Positions 37,011-45,932 of a DNA stretch of 64,000 nt are shown one piece after another (position 1 is the stretch's first letter; every line of letters begins with the position of its first letter). The DNA is taken from the NCBI RefSeq assembly GCF_037892195.1, contig NZ_JATACI010000002.1, positions 2,294,001 through 2,358,000 of the forward strand. The letters run 5' to 3'. The notes under the pieces are model-generated. The model made no database searches and was not told where the DNA came from. It saw only the letters and a list, made by a program, of their open reading frames with translations. The stretch is from Yoonia sp. GPGPB17. Its GTDB lineage: Bacteria; Pseudomonadota; Alphaproteobacteria; Rhodobacterales; Rhodobacteraceae. A program made the position numbers and the translations under genes.

Positions 37011-37105
37011 AATGTTGTTCTGCCAGACAACTGTCATCTTCGACCCATTCAGGTCGTCCAGTCCTACCGGCACGGATGGATTGCGATTGCACCGCAACGA
37101 ACACG

Positions 37106-37909
37106 TCAACTGTCCGCGCCTTCCAGCCAAGCAATGACATCAGAGATGAATTGCTGATTGCCCGGCTCATCAATGATCCAGTGACCACGGGTGCCATAGT
37201 AAAGCTCGTCACATGCGACAGACTTGTGCCGATAGTGCTCGACGGACTTGTGGCGATAATGCTCGACCGTCTTGTGAACGACCCTCGCGGGGATGATCCT
37301 GTCTCGCCCACCGGCAATCACGAGCAGCGGAACCTGGATACCGTATCTCGGTATATCCACGCCCTTCATCATATCGCTGAATAAGTGCCCCGGCTCGTAA
37401 CGCAACTTGGCGTGAATGCGATCCCGCTGAAATGGTGGAACCCGATTCAGAAGTACAGTTTCCACACCGCATCGCCATGCCTTGTGGTACCGGTTGCGCT
37501 TACCCGTTAGAAGTACGTTCGCATAAAGCCAAAGCTGCCAGAGCGACAGGTTTTTGACCGCCCTCGGCGGGGCCGGTGCGATCAAAACAGCGTGGCTGCA
37601 GCGGCCTTCGGCGGCGAGTGCCTGAGCGATTAGACCGCCCATCGAATGCCCAATTACAACAGGCTTGCGACCCGTCTCATTTTCAACCTGCAAGCAGAGT
37701 TTTCTGGCATCAGCGAGATATTCATTTAGTCCAATCTGCGCCGCTTCTTGCGGCGGAAAATTCAGCGGGCGATCTGCGTCGCAAAGCGTTGGCGCGAGGC
37801 AGGGCCAGCTGTGATCCTGCAATGCGGCCTTCATTTTATCCCACACGTCGCCGCCACAACCAAAGCCGTGGATCAATACAATCGTCCGGCGTTGCATAGC
37901 CTTGGTCAT
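37106..37909 (-). CDS. Alpha/beta-fold hydrolase with internal tandem duplication
   Basis: This 267-aa cytosolic hydrolase has an oxyanion motif LIHGFGCGG (~12-20), nucleophile elbow IGHSMGGL (~87-94), Asp in AGGRDRI and His in TRGHWI. A duplication repeats the 8-residue unit VEHYRHKS (~216-231) between the Asp and the His, making a basic loop beside the active site. Substrate unknown. First gene of a minus-strand group with the secreted hydrolase and beta-lactamase. Confidence 0.82.
   Translation of the reverse strand: MTKAMQRRTIVLIHGFGCGGDVWDKMKAALQDHSWPCLAPTLCDADRPLNFPPQEAAQIGLNEYLADARKLCLQVENETGRKPVVIGHSMGGLIAQALAAEGRCSHAVLIAPAPPRAVKNLSLWQLWLYANVLLTGKRNRYHKAWRCGVETVLLNRVPPFQRDRIHAKLRYEPGHLFSDMMKGVDIPRYGIQVPLLVIAGGRDRIIPARVVHKTVEHYRHKSVEHYRHKSVACDELYYGTRGHWIIDEPGNQQFISDVIAWLEGADS
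37221..37268. repeat. 24-bp tandem duplication in a hydrolase gene
   Basis: Two copies of a 24-bp unit (37221-37244, 37245-37268) differ at three positions. They encode VEHYRHKS twice in frame. The length is a multiple of three, so copy-number change would not disrupt the protein. Confidence 0.85.
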
Positions 37910-37992
37910 TCGATTTTACTTTCTGATAAGAGATTCTAAATTTCGGCCTGCACCACGTGGTCTTACATGGAACGCACAGTGCAAATGGTCGC

Positions 37993-38550
37993 CTAGAACT
38001 TGAGCGCCGCACGAAAGCTCAGGCTGTTGGCATCGAAATCAATGCTGTCGTCTTCGCCATCTTCGGCGCGCCTGAAAAGGAACTCAGCCCCAACCACAAA
38101 GTGCTCACCAACAAGGTAGTCAACGCCAAGACCAAAGTTCGCCCCAAGGCCTTCGTAGTCATCGTTGTCTTGCTCTGCATCTAGGTTGGAAAGCCCGATG
38201 GTGGCATAGGCCAGCGTCTTATCAAATGCGTATCCTAGCCGACCTTTCACATCATATATGTCAATATCCAGATCATCTTGGCCGGAGGACTGCGCGTCAG
38301 ACGCGGTTAAGAAGGCAAATTCACCCCCATAAACCACATCACCCCGTTGAACCTGAGTGCCGATGAATACGCCCCGCAGTAAGCCGTCGTCTATGTCGAG
38401 ATCGGGCAGATCGCCGTCATTTGATCTCAGTTCATTGTGTATGGTGGTACCGCCGGAAACACCTGCATAGATACCACTCCAGTCAGCCAAGGCATGTGTC
38501 GGGACGAGGCATATGGATGCAACGCCCAAGATTTTAAAGATGCTTTTCAT
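37993..38550 (-). CDS. Outer-membrane beta-barrel protein (Omp25-like)
   Basis: This 185-aa precursor has a signal peptide (~1-22, ALA) and alternating amphipathic strands rich in Gly/Asp/Tyr (GIYAGVSGGT; VYGGEFAFLTAS; GLGANFGLGVDYL) ending FRAALKF with a terminal Phe, the outer-membrane insertion signal. The size fits an eight-stranded barrel. Several Asp-rich loops (DDLDIDIYD; EDGEDDSIDFD) may face outside. Stands alone with its own promoter. Confidence 0.83.
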   Translation of the reverse strand: MKSIFKILGVASICLVPTHALADWSGIYAGVSGGTTIHNELRSNDGDLPDLDIDDGLLRGVFIGTQVQRGDVVYGGEFAFLTASDAQSSGQDDLDIDIYDVKGRLGYAFDKTLAYATIGLSNLDAEQDNDDYEGLGANFGLGVDYLVGEHFVVGAEFLFRRAEDGEDDSIDFDANSLSFRAALKF

Positions 38551-38800
38551 AATTCAATCCTTGTTAGTCAGGGTTCATGATCCGCGTCGCGCAGACCAAA
38601 AGCGTGCGCCTGTTTGGCATAAGGAACTGGTCGACGAAGCAAATCTGATATGTCGCACCAAACAGGACGCGCCCGCTGGCTAGCCGGGGTTCAGAATGTT
38701 GAGAAGCATTTGGGCGGGTCAAAACGTCCGCGCCGATAGGCCAAGCCACTTAAGACAGCATAAACCATGCATCGTGCTGCTGCACAGCAGCCGGATAGGC

Positions 38801-39991
38801 TTACATCATGACCGTCGTCTCGCTTGTCCGGGTCTTCTTGTAGCCAGACGGAGTCTGGCCGGTCTTCACTTTGAACGCCGTGTAGAAAGAGGAACGCGAG
38901 TTAAACCCGACCTCATAGGCGATGGTGAGTACTGTATTCTCACCTTTCAGCAACAAGGGAATGGCTTCTTCGACACGCCAACTGTTGACGAACTCGAAAA
39001 AAGACTGCCCAACTCGCTCGTTCAGTGTTTGCGAGACATAGTTCGGGGTCACGCCGATGTGCTTGGAAAGCGCGCTCAGCGTCAGGTTGGGGTTACGGTA
39101 CTGTTTATCGTCACGCATCGCAGCCTGTAGCTTGCGGGCTATCCGCTCTGCCTGATCGACACCCAACGCGCTCTTTTGGTACTTTGGGACCCCTCGATTT
39201 TCCGTCGCAATCTCTTGCGATGCCCGTGCTACGCCGATTGAGGGGCGCAGACCCCACAGCGCAAGTATCGTCACGACAATCAAGATCAGCAGGCTATCCA
39301 ACTGCTCACTGATCAAGGCACCATGGTCCAGTATCACAGCCAGAAAATCAGTCAGCGAAATCAAGGTATAAACCCCAATCGCACCGGCCACCAGGCTGAC
39401 CCAACGCAACTCCATTCCCTGCGTGCTGGCAAAATGTTGCCGCAAATCCTTGAGGCGATTGAGTTGCGCGCGAAAGATCCACGCAACGCAAACGAGCCAC
39501 TGAATATGTATCAAAAACTCCAATACGACGAGCGCCAGACCAACGGCCCGCGCTTGAACCGTAAGCAGATCAAATCGACCGCCGCCAAAAAGCCCCTCAC
39601 GTTCCGACACGTCAAGAATTAAAAATAGGACACCAACGATAGCGGCCCCGATTGGCAAGGGCATATGCCAGCCCAACGATGCCATCGGATTGGGCGGATC
39701 ACCAAAAACAATCAGATGCCGGACGTATTGCACCAAGAGCGGCGCAATAGCGAAGGTCGCGACAAAGGACGCGATACGGATGACGTCCAGAAACATCTGC
39801 GGCGCCTGCAAGATGACAATCTCGGTAACGCTGGAAAGCTCACTTGCGGCCAATGCCAGAAACAAGGCCGCCAGAACGTATCTTGTCCTATTGTGGCCGC
39901 GCCTTGCAATGCTCAGGATGGCGGCCAGGATCGCAATTGAAAAACCCGCAAACTGTGTGGCGGCAAAGAGCAAATCTGCATCTAGAAACAT
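38801..39991 (-). CDS. AraC-family regulator with seven-helix membrane sensor domain
   Basis: This 396-aa protein has about seven transmembrane helices over residues ~5-250 and then an AraC/XylS DNA-binding domain: LTLSALSKHIGVTPNYVSQTLNER (~306-329) and LTIAYEVGFNSRSSFYTAFKVKTGQTPSGYK (~355 on). This 7TM-AraC architecture suggests a membrane one-component regulator that senses a ligand from outside or in the membrane. The target may be the divergent alpha/beta hydrolase at 40234 or the outer-membrane barrel (inference). Confidence 0.87.
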   Translation of the reverse strand: MFLDADLLFAATQFAGFSIAILAAILSIARRGHNRTRYVLAALFLALAASELSSVTEIVILQAPQMFLDVIRIASFVATFAIAPLLVQYVRHLIVFGDPPNPMASLGWHMPLPIGAAIVGVLFLILDVSEREGLFGGGRFDLLTVQARAVGLALVVLEFLIHIQWLVCVAWIFRAQLNRLKDLRQHFASTQGMELRWVSLVAGAIGVYTLISLTDFLAVILDHGALISEQLDSLLILIVVTILALWGLRPSIGVARASQEIATENRGVPKYQKSALGVDQAERIARKLQAAMRDDKQYRNPNLTLSALSKHIGVTPNYVSQTLNERVGQSFFEFVNSWRVEEAIPLLLKGENTVLTIAYEVGFNSRSSFYTAFKVKTGQTPSGYKKTRTSETTVMM

Positions 39992-40233
39992 TGCCTGCCT
40001 CCAATATCCTTCAAGTTGGGGTGCGGTTTGCGGTGAACTTCACGTGGCTATTACAGGGCATCAACCGGTGCTTCAATCTGCGCAGTAGTACGCTGTGTCT
40101 TTGCGCATAGGTTCGGACATATTTGACCTGCATTCGGGCGCATATTGGGCCAACCAGTACTATCTTCATAATCAAGATGAACGCCTTCGGCTGGCCGATG
40201 CATCATCTGTCATTGTACCAGAAGGAAAGCGGC

Positions 40234-41001
40234 ATGGCGCATAAATCGGAACTGAAACAGAACCCAATGCACAAGGCGGGCGACAACCAATCTCAACTGG
40301 CGGGCAGACCCAGCTTTTGGATTCACGGTGCGGGCATGTCCGGTTCAACGTGGGACGCCCTTACTGCGGCCATGCCGCTGGCCCAAACGCCGGATTTGCC
40401 ATGGCACGGCGCAGCAGAAGAGATCACGCCACCAACGGTCGAGGCCTTTGCAGATTACCTTGCAGAGGACGTAAAGCCAGACACCATTCTAGTTGGGCAT
40501 TCCTTGGGCGGAATGGTCGCGATGGAACTGGCTGTGAAGATGCCGGAAAAGGTTGCAGCGTTGATCTTGATCGAATCTGTACCAACCGCCTCCGATGGAT
40601 TTGCCCAAAAAATGGTCGCCGGATTTGCCCGTCTCTTTGTCCGGCTAACACCGCCAAAGTGGCTCGCCAGACTTTCAAGTGCTGGGCAAGCCGAAGAGGT
40701 CCGCGCGGAACTCAACAAACAACTCTCGCAACACACCAGAGCAAGCCTTGCGGCAACAATGGACGCTGCCGCAGCTTATGACGGGCGTAAAAGACTGGCG
40801 CAGATCAAAACACCAACCCTGATCATCGTCGCGAGCCAGAACAAATCGACCCATAGCGGCGCGTTGCTTGCGTCACAGCACATTCCGACAGCAACGCTGA
40901 TAGAACTATCAGGCGGGCATATCCTCTACGTCGACAACCCAGTGCAGATGCTCAGGGCGATTGAGGACTTCCTCGCTTCTGTGACCTCTTCCAAGCTTTG
41001 A
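40234..41001 (+). CDS. Alpha/beta hydrolase
   Basis: This 255-aa soluble hydrolase has oxyanion IHGAGMSGSTWD (~32-43), elbow LVGHSLGGM (~87-95; Ser), Asp-region IIVASQNKST and His in LSGGHILYVDN. ATG 40234 follows AAGGAAAG; an in-frame ATG at 40123 adds a leader without a ribosome-binding site. It ends exactly where the convergent universal stress protein gene ends (41002). Substrate unknown. Confidence 0.8.
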   Translation: MAHKSELKQNPMHKAGDNQSQLAGRPSFWIHGAGMSGSTWDALTAAMPLAQTPDLPWHGAAEEITPPTVEAFADYLAEDVKPDTILVGHSLGGMVAMELAVKMPEKVAALILIESVPTASDGFAQKMVAGFARLFVRLTPPKWLARLSSAGQAEEVRAELNKQLSQHTRASLAATMDAAAAYDGRKRLAQIKTPTLIIVASQNKSTHSGALLASQHIPTATLIELSGGHILYVDNPVQMLRAIEDFLASVTSSKL

Positions 41002-41853
41002 TCAATGGGTTAGAAGAACCGGCCTTTCGGTCTGTTTGATCATCTCTTCGGTGGTACCGCCAAAGAAGCGTTCGTTCCAGCGGCTGCGTCCATAGGCCCC
41101 CATGACCACCAGATCTGCGGTATGTTCCTGCGCGCGGTCCAAAATAGCCTGAGACACAGTTTTGCGTCCGGTGACATATTCTTGCACCGTCACCTTGCAC
41201 CCATGATGACTTAGCCAGGTGGCAAGGTCAGCGCCCGGATTTTCTCCATCCGCCCAGCGCGAGGGATCGGCGTCGAAACTTGCAACAATTACCTCGTATG
41301 CGGCTTTCAGCATCGGCAGTGCGGCACGCACTGCGCGGGCGGCAGGCACGGAGCTATTCCATGCGATCATCACGGTATTGGGGGTAAGGGCCTTGCTGCC
41401 CGGTACAACGTTGAGCAAGACCGGTCCCGGCGCTTCGAACAGCAAGCCATAGACGATATTGTTGAAAGCGGTGTCATTGTCCCGCAGGCTGTCCTGCACA
41501 ATGCTGAAATCCGCAAATAGGGCGCGCAGACCGACAAGATCATGCATCGCTGCAGGTTCCACGCAAAGCGTGGCAACCTCGCCCGTCAACCCCTGTTTGA
41601 CCAGATGCGCGCGGGTTTCCTTCTGCTGTTTGACCAGATGCGCGGCCATTTTGTTGCGTTCGCCCAACCATCCTTCGGGGATCACTGGTATCGCATAGGG
41701 GCTGGCGGTGATCGAATAGCTCAACAAAGGAACCGGACCAATATGCATGACGCTCAAACGCCCGCGTTGGGCCTGTGCGGCGTCAATGATAGGGGCAAGA
41801 TCTGCAGTAGTCCCCTCTGGGCCCTGAAGGGCAAGGAATGTCGCGCTGGTCAT
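41002..41853 (-). CDS. Universal stress protein, two-domain type
   Basis: This 283-aa cytosolic protein is a UspA tandem. The C-terminal domain has the ATP-binding signature VVMGAYGRSRWNERFFGGT (~250-268), and MIAWNSS (~162) opens it; the N-terminal domain is degenerate. Universal stress proteins aid survival in starvation or hypoxia. An FNR-like dyad centred 62 nt upstream suggests low-oxygen induction together with the island at 47-63 kb. Confidence 0.88.
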   Translation of the reverse strand: MTSATFLALQGPEGTTADLAPIIDAAQAQRGRLSVMHIGPVPLLSYSITASPYAIPVIPEGWLGERNKMAAHLVKQQKETRAHLVKQGLTGEVATLCVEPAAMHDLVGLRALFADFSIVQDSLRDNDTAFNNIVYGLLFEAPGPVLLNVVPGSKALTPNTVMIAWNSSVPAARAVRAALPMLKAAYEVIVASFDADPSRWADGENPGADLATWLSHHGCKVTVQEYVTGRKTVSQAILDRAQEHTADLVVMGAYGRSRWNERFFGGTTEEMIKQTERPVLLTH

Positions 41854-41908
41854 GGTTCGGCCTCTTGGTTAATTCCGTTTGACCTTAGGCCTCTACTGTG
41901 GTCGTGGA

Positions 41909-41922
41909 TTGAGATTGGTCAA
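41909..41922. promoter_or_regulatory. FNR-type box (weak) upstream of universal stress protein
   Basis: TTGAG-ATTG-GTCAA matches 8 of 10 specified positions of TTGAT-N4-ATCAA. Centre 62.5 nt from the start codon, the same distance as the stronger boxes in the window. Kept mainly for that spacing. Confidence 0.4.
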
Positions 41923-42138
41923 TTCAGAGCCGGAGAGTGTTATGCACACTTGTTATGATATGCTTAGCACCCCTAAAAACGCGCGGGCCATGATCGCCAC
42001 GGTACCGATTGGGTGATCTGGTTGGTAGGCAATGGTGTCGTTACACCCATCACCCGCAATGCCCCGGAATGGGAGTTCGCCCCCACCCACATCGCACGCG
42101 CTGGCTTGTCCGGATGGAAGAGGAGCGACCAGGATGGA

Positions 42139-42264
42139 TCAGCATAATGTCCAGCTGGACAGGTAGACCTCTAACAACGGGTTTTGATAAAGCACGAAAA
42201 TACCCGACAGCACGACCAGCCCGGTTGCGCCTGCAAGCCAATAGATCGCAGGATGATTGCTCAT
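42139..42264 (-). CDS. 41-aa single-helix membrane peptide coupled to the MFS gene
   Basis: ATG 42264 overlaps the MFS stop (ATGA) and is preceded by an excellent AAAGGAGG at 9-nt spacing within the MFS 3' end. The peptide begins MSNHPAIYWLAG, has one hydrophobic helix (~7-26, AGATGLVVLSGIFVLY) and ends ...SSWTLC at TGA 42139. Too short for most gene callers. The coupling suggests a small accessory subunit of the transporter (inference). Confidence 0.7.
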   Translation of the reverse strand: MSNHPAIYWLAGATGLVVLSGIFVLYQNPLLEVYLSSWTLC

Positions 42265-43478
42265 GCCGTCGCCCTCCTTTCGGACAGGGTGCGCTCGGTG
42301 ATTGGCCAATTCAATATGGCCGCCAGAATGCTCAGACCAATCGCAATGCCCCAGGCCATGTCATAGCTACCCGTGTGATCATAGAGCCAGCCGCCAAGCC
42401 AGCCACCCGCGAATGACCCCAGCTGATGCGCAAAAAAGACAATGCCACCCAGCATGGACATGTGTTTGACACCAAAGACCGCAGCAACAGTACCGTTGGT
42501 CAAAGGCACGGTAGACAACCAAAACAGCCCCATGACCGCACCAAACACATAGGCGGAACCGGCCGTGACGGGCAAGAGTACAAAGGCTGCAATCGCAAGG
42601 GCGCGACCCAAATAGATCCATGAAAGCAGCATCGGCTTACGGTGCCTGCCACCCCAAAGGCCCGCAAAATAGGTGCCAGCGATATTGACCAAACCGATCA
42701 GGGCCAGAACAATCGTAGCGACGCCACTGCCGACACCCTCATCCGCGAGGTATGCGGGCAGATGAACGGCGATAAAGACCACCTGAAATCCGCATGCAAA
42801 AAAACCCAGAGACAAAAGCCAGAAGTCGCGTTCTGCAAAAGCATCGCGCAGGGCCTGCGCAAAGGTCACGTCTTCATCGGCACTGGCGATGGGCGCAGGT
42901 GCGTTCCTAATCCCGAAGGCCAGAGGAAACATCGCAAGAGCAAGAACGGAAAAGGTGATCAGCGCCCCTTGCCACTCTAATCCCACAATCAAGCCAAGCG
43001 AGATGGGTAGCAAGGCAAATTGCCCGAAAGAACCGACGGACATGGTGATTCCCATCGCGAGCGAGCGTTGCGCTGGCGCGACCAGACGGCTGATCGCCGC
43101 GAAGATAACCGGAAATGTCGTGCCCGACAGCCCCAACCCAATCAGAACGCCTGCACCAAGAATGAACAGGCCCTCGCCTGCAACCACACTCATCATCCAA
43201 AGCCCAAGACCATAAAGGACTGCCCCAATGGTGATGACAGGCTTCGCCCCAAACCGGTCAGCCAGCATGCCGGTGAAGGGCTGACTGGCGCCCCAGACCA
43301 GATTTTGCAGCGCAATCGCAAATGCAAAGGTCTCGCGCCCCCAGCCCTGATCCATGCTGACAGGTTGCAGGAACAGTCCGAAAGTATGGCGAACACCCAG
43401 CGAGATAAGCAGGATCAAAGACCCGCAGATAAGTGCGACGCTGGCACCATGCCATTTGCTGGTTGTCTGGGCTGTCAT
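42261..43478 (-). CDS. MFS transporter
   Basis: This 405-aa protein has twelve transmembrane helices and the MFS motif-A-like loop GMLADRFGAKPVI (~67-79). It resembles OxlT/monocarboxylate-type carriers (QLGSFAGGWLGGWLYDHTG near the C-terminus). The substrate is not readable. It is translationally coupled to a MarR regulator upstream (ATGA) and to a 41-aa membrane peptide downstream (ATGA). Confidence 0.9.
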   Translation of the reverse strand: MTAQTTSKWHGASVALICGSLILLISLGVRHTFGLFLQPVSMDQGWGRETFAFAIALQNLVWGASQPFTGMLADRFGAKPVITIGAVLYGLGLWMMSVVAGEGLFILGAGVLIGLGLSGTTFPVIFAAISRLVAPAQRSLAMGITMSVGSFGQFALLPISLGLIVGLEWQGALITFSVLALAMFPLAFGIRNAPAPIASADEDVTFAQALRDAFAERDFWLLSLGFFACGFQVVFIAVHLPAYLADEGVGSGVATIVLALIGLVNIAGTYFAGLWGGRHRKPMLLSWIYLGRALAIAAFVLLPVTAGSAYVFGAVMGLFWLSTVPLTNGTVAAVFGVKHMSMLGGIVFFAHQLGSFAGGWLGGWLYDHTGSYDMAWGIAIGLSILAAILNWPITERTLSERRATA

Positions 43479-43888
43479 ATCTGGCGCCCTACTTCATGGG
43501 CGGCAAGGCGTTCCAAAAGCGCCATCGTGTCTGCGCCAATCATCTGGGCATAATCAGCTTGCGCCCTCCGCCAAAGCGGCTCTGCCGCCACCAGTGTGAC
43601 CCGGCCCATATCGGTCAATGAAATCATACGCTTGCGTCCATCCTCTCCCACGCTCATTTTTATGAGGGATTGCCTTTCTAGAACACGCAGGTTGCGTCCC
43701 AATGTACTGCGGTCCAGTCCCACATCCGCGGCTAATGCAGAGATGGACAGGTTTGTCGCGTCATTGATGCGCCGCAGCAGCCGAAACATGGTGACCTTGA
43801 CACCAGCGGGGGCAAGCATCGCATCATAATGCGATGTGCTCTGGGCCGCCGCCTGGCGCAATGCTGTACAGATGCAGGCCTCTACCAT
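43475..43888 (-). CDS. MarR-family transcriptional regulator
   Basis: This 137-aa winged-helix regulator has TMFRLLRRIND-ATNLSISALAADVGLDRSTLGRNLRVLERQ and a wing with GEDGRKRMISLT, the classic MarR pattern. ATG 43888 is chosen; the preceding DNA has a TATATA -10-like box inside the palindrome GGTATATACC (43896-43905), a plausible self-operator. Likely represses the MFS pump until an aromatic or toxic ligand binds. Confidence 0.9.
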   Translation of the reverse strand: MVEACICTALRQAAAQSTSHYDAMLAPAGVKVTMFRLLRRINDATNLSISALAADVGLDRSTLGRNLRVLERQSLIKMSVGEDGRKRMISLTDMGRVTLVAAEPLWRRAQADYAQMIGADTMALLERLAAHEVGRQI

Positions 43889-43914
43889 AATACTGGTATA
43901 TACCCGCAATATGA

Positions 43915-43928
43915 TTGACACAAATCAA
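43915..43928. promoter_or_regulatory. FNR-type box between MarR and ClbS/DfsB-like genes
   Basis: TTGAC-ACAA-ATCAA matches 9 of 10 specified positions. Centre 41.5 nt from the ClbS-like start codon and 33 nt from the MarR start, closer than in the other boxes, so its role is less certain. Confidence 0.4.
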
Positions 43929-43962
43929 AATCCGGTTGATGAGATTGCGATACGATCCAACC

Positions 43963-44469
43963 ATGCCCGCTGCAACAAACAAACCCGAACTACTTGCGAC
44001 CTTTGATAAGGATCTTGCCAAGCTGCGAAAAACGCTTGATGGCGTTGATGAAGAACATGCCTCTTTGTCAGCGCCTGATGATGGCACGACGATCAAAGGG
44101 GTTGTCGCGCACCGCACGCATTGGATGAGTATGTTCCACCAATGGTATGAAGATGGGGTCGCAGGTCGCGAGGTCCACGTCCCTGCTAAGGGTTACAAGT
44201 GGAACCAGCTAAAGGAATACAACGCACCCCTTTATGCCAAGGGGAATGCGATGGATTGGGACAATCTGCGATCAGAGTTTGATGTGGCATGCGACACTCT
44301 GCGGGCCTTTATCGCGGAACATGACGAAGGTGATCTCTATAAAGCAGCTGCGCACGCATGGACGGGTAAATGGACCCTTGGCCGATTTGCTGAGGCATCT
44401 GGTCCGTCCCATTTCCGATCTGCGAACACCTATATTCGTAAGGTCCTCCGCGCGGCAAGCACGACCTAG
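43963..44469 (+). CDS. ClbS/DfsB-family four-helix-bundle protein
   Basis: This 168-aa DinB-like protein starts MPAATNKPELLATFDKDLAKLRKTL, has AHRTHWMSMFHQWYEDG (metal-type His region, ~51-67) and GPSHFRSANTYIRKVLR at the end. ClbS in E. coli hydrolyses the colibactin cyclopropane as self-protection; DfsB relatives are of unknown substrate. A detoxification enzyme is plausible. ATG 43963; divergent from the MarR-MFS operon and overlapping a convergent membrane-protein gene by 4 nt. Confidence 0.8.
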   Translation: MPAATNKPELLATFDKDLAKLRKTLDGVDEEHASLSAPDDGTTIKGVVAHRTHWMSMFHQWYEDGVAGREVHVPAKGYKWNQLKEYNAPLYAKGNAMDWDNLRSEFDVACDTLRAFIAEHDEGDLYKAAAHAWTGKWTLGRFAEASGPSHFRSANTYIRKVLRAASTT

Positions 44470-45107
44470 CGGTGCTTGCGAAACAGCCGTTTGTTCAGTG
44501 CGACAAACCGGTCAATCGGCCAAGTCCAGAAAGACCGATCCTTAGCCCGGAGGTATACATAACCCAGCCAGCTGGCAAAGGCCGCGCCGATAACATCGAC
44601 AATCAGGTCGCCCATCGTATCCATCAATCCCGATTTTTGCATATTGAGGCCAAACCACTGGTCCATTGCGAATTCGAAAATCTCCCAACAGGTGCCGACA
44701 GTGACCGCAAGTCCAAATGCCATCACGCACATGGCCCACGGCGGGGCCGCAAAACGGTCACCCTCGAACATCATCAGCACAAAGACAAAGCCCAACAGGC
44801 CAAACCCGATGGCCGATGATCCGTGCAAGGCGATATCCCACCACCAGACACGTTCATAAAAATCAAAGGCCTCGCCCATGAAAACCGAGGCCACCATAAA
44901 AATCGTCATGGCGACGACAAAGGGCAGTGGCAGGGTGATGTCCAAACGGCTGGCCAGAAACAGTGGCGCTAGAGCCAGCGCAAGCGTCGCAAGCGCCACA
45001 AAAGTCAGCGACCAGCGCCCCTCGAATGCGGCGGCGATGGCCGAAAGGAAAAGGAGTGCCCAAATACCGTGCACAAGGATACCTTGCTGGCGCAGATGCG
45101 AGATCAT
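44466..45107 (-). CDS. DUF2238/YjdF-like membrane protein
   Basis: This 213-aa protein has five or six helices with DIALHGSSAIGFG (~92), GTCWEIFEFAMDQWFG (~138-153) and GLMDTMGDLIVDVIGA (~159-174), the conserved charged motifs of DUF2238. The function of the family is unknown. Divergent from an endonuclease/phosphatase-fold gene. Confidence 0.72.
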   Translation of the reverse strand: MISHLRQQGILVHGIWALLFLSAIAAAFEGRWSLTFVALATLALALAPLFLASRLDITLPLPFVVAMTIFMVASVFMGEAFDFYERVWWWDIALHGSSAIGFGLLGFVFVLMMFEGDRFAAPPWAMCVMAFGLAVTVGTCWEIFEFAMDQWFGLNMQKSGLMDTMGDLIVDVIGAAFASWLGYVYLRAKDRSFWTWPIDRFVALNKRLFRKHR

Positions 45108-45145
45108 GAGAGCAACCCCTGTAATCTAAGGCGTTCCTTACCTAT

Positions 45146-45865
45146 ATGTCAGTCATGCCCCAACCATTCAAGGACCGGCCCGGCCGGATTGCCAGCTATA
45201 ACATCCGCAAGGCACGTGGCCTTGACGGGAAGCGTGATCCGGGCCGTATCGTAGATGTCATCAACGGATTGGATGCGGATATCATCGCATTGCAAGAAGC
45301 AGACCGACGATTGGGCGACCGGCCTGCGGCCTTGCCCCGTGATCTCATTGCAAGGGCAACCGATTTTGACGTCGTTCCGCTGGCCACCAACACGGTCAGC
45401 ATTGGCTGGCATGGCAATGCTGTCTTGGTGCGGCGCGGTACGGCCGTGGCCGAAACGAACCTGTTTGACTTGCCCGGCGCAGAGCCGCGCGGTGCAGTTT
45501 CGGTTGAACTGGAACATGGTCCGACCATCGTCGGGGTGCATTTGGGGCTTTTACGCAGTTCGCGACGCAACCAACTGGACACGATTTTGTCCCGGCTCGG
45601 GTCGTCTGAAAACAACATTATCATCGGTGATATGAACGAATGGGCCACGCGCCGCGGGTTTGAGCCGCTTGAGGAGGCTTACACCCTTTATGCTCCGGGG
45701 CGCAGTTTTCATGCGCGGCGCCCGGTGGCCGCACTGGACCGGGTGGCTCTGTCCCAAGGACTGCACCTGACCGATGCAGGTGTGGAACAAGGCCGTTTGG
45801 CCAAGCGCGCCTCTGATCATCTGCCAATATGGGCTGATGTGCGAAATGAAGGCCTATCGCGTTGA
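45146..45865 (+). CDS. Endonuclease/exonuclease/phosphatase-family protein
   Basis: This 239-aa protein has the EEP fold motifs IASYNIRKARG (~15-25), ALQEADRR (~48-55, catalytic Glu), GVHLGLLR, IIIGDMNEW (~158-166) and RASDHLPIWADV (~222-233; Asp-His). It is compact and without a signal peptide. Members are nucleases or phosphoester hydrolases acting on nucleic acids or lipids; which is not clear here. ATG 45146. Confidence 0.85.
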   Translation: MSVMPQPFKDRPGRIASYNIRKARGLDGKRDPGRIVDVINGLDADIIALQEADRRLGDRPAALPRDLIARATDFDVVPLATNTVSIGWHGNAVLVRRGTAVAETNLFDLPGAEPRGAVSVELEHGPTIVGVHLGLLRSSRRNQLDTILSRLGSSENNIIIGDMNEWATRRGFEPLEEAYTLYAPGRSFHARRPVAALDRVALSQGLHLTDAGVEQGRLAKRASDHLPIWADVRNEGLSR

Positions 45866-45932
45866 TAAGCCGCAATTACTGCACTGATGTGGGATGCTAA
45901 GGGTGGCCCGTCTTTGACGGGGTATCTCCGAC

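Noticed and set aside
42013..42141. GTG-initiated ~42-codon frame on the plus strand (GNGVVTPITRNAPEWEF...)
   Set aside because: Looks mildly coding and could be a remnant, but has no ribosome-binding site and no recognised similarity.
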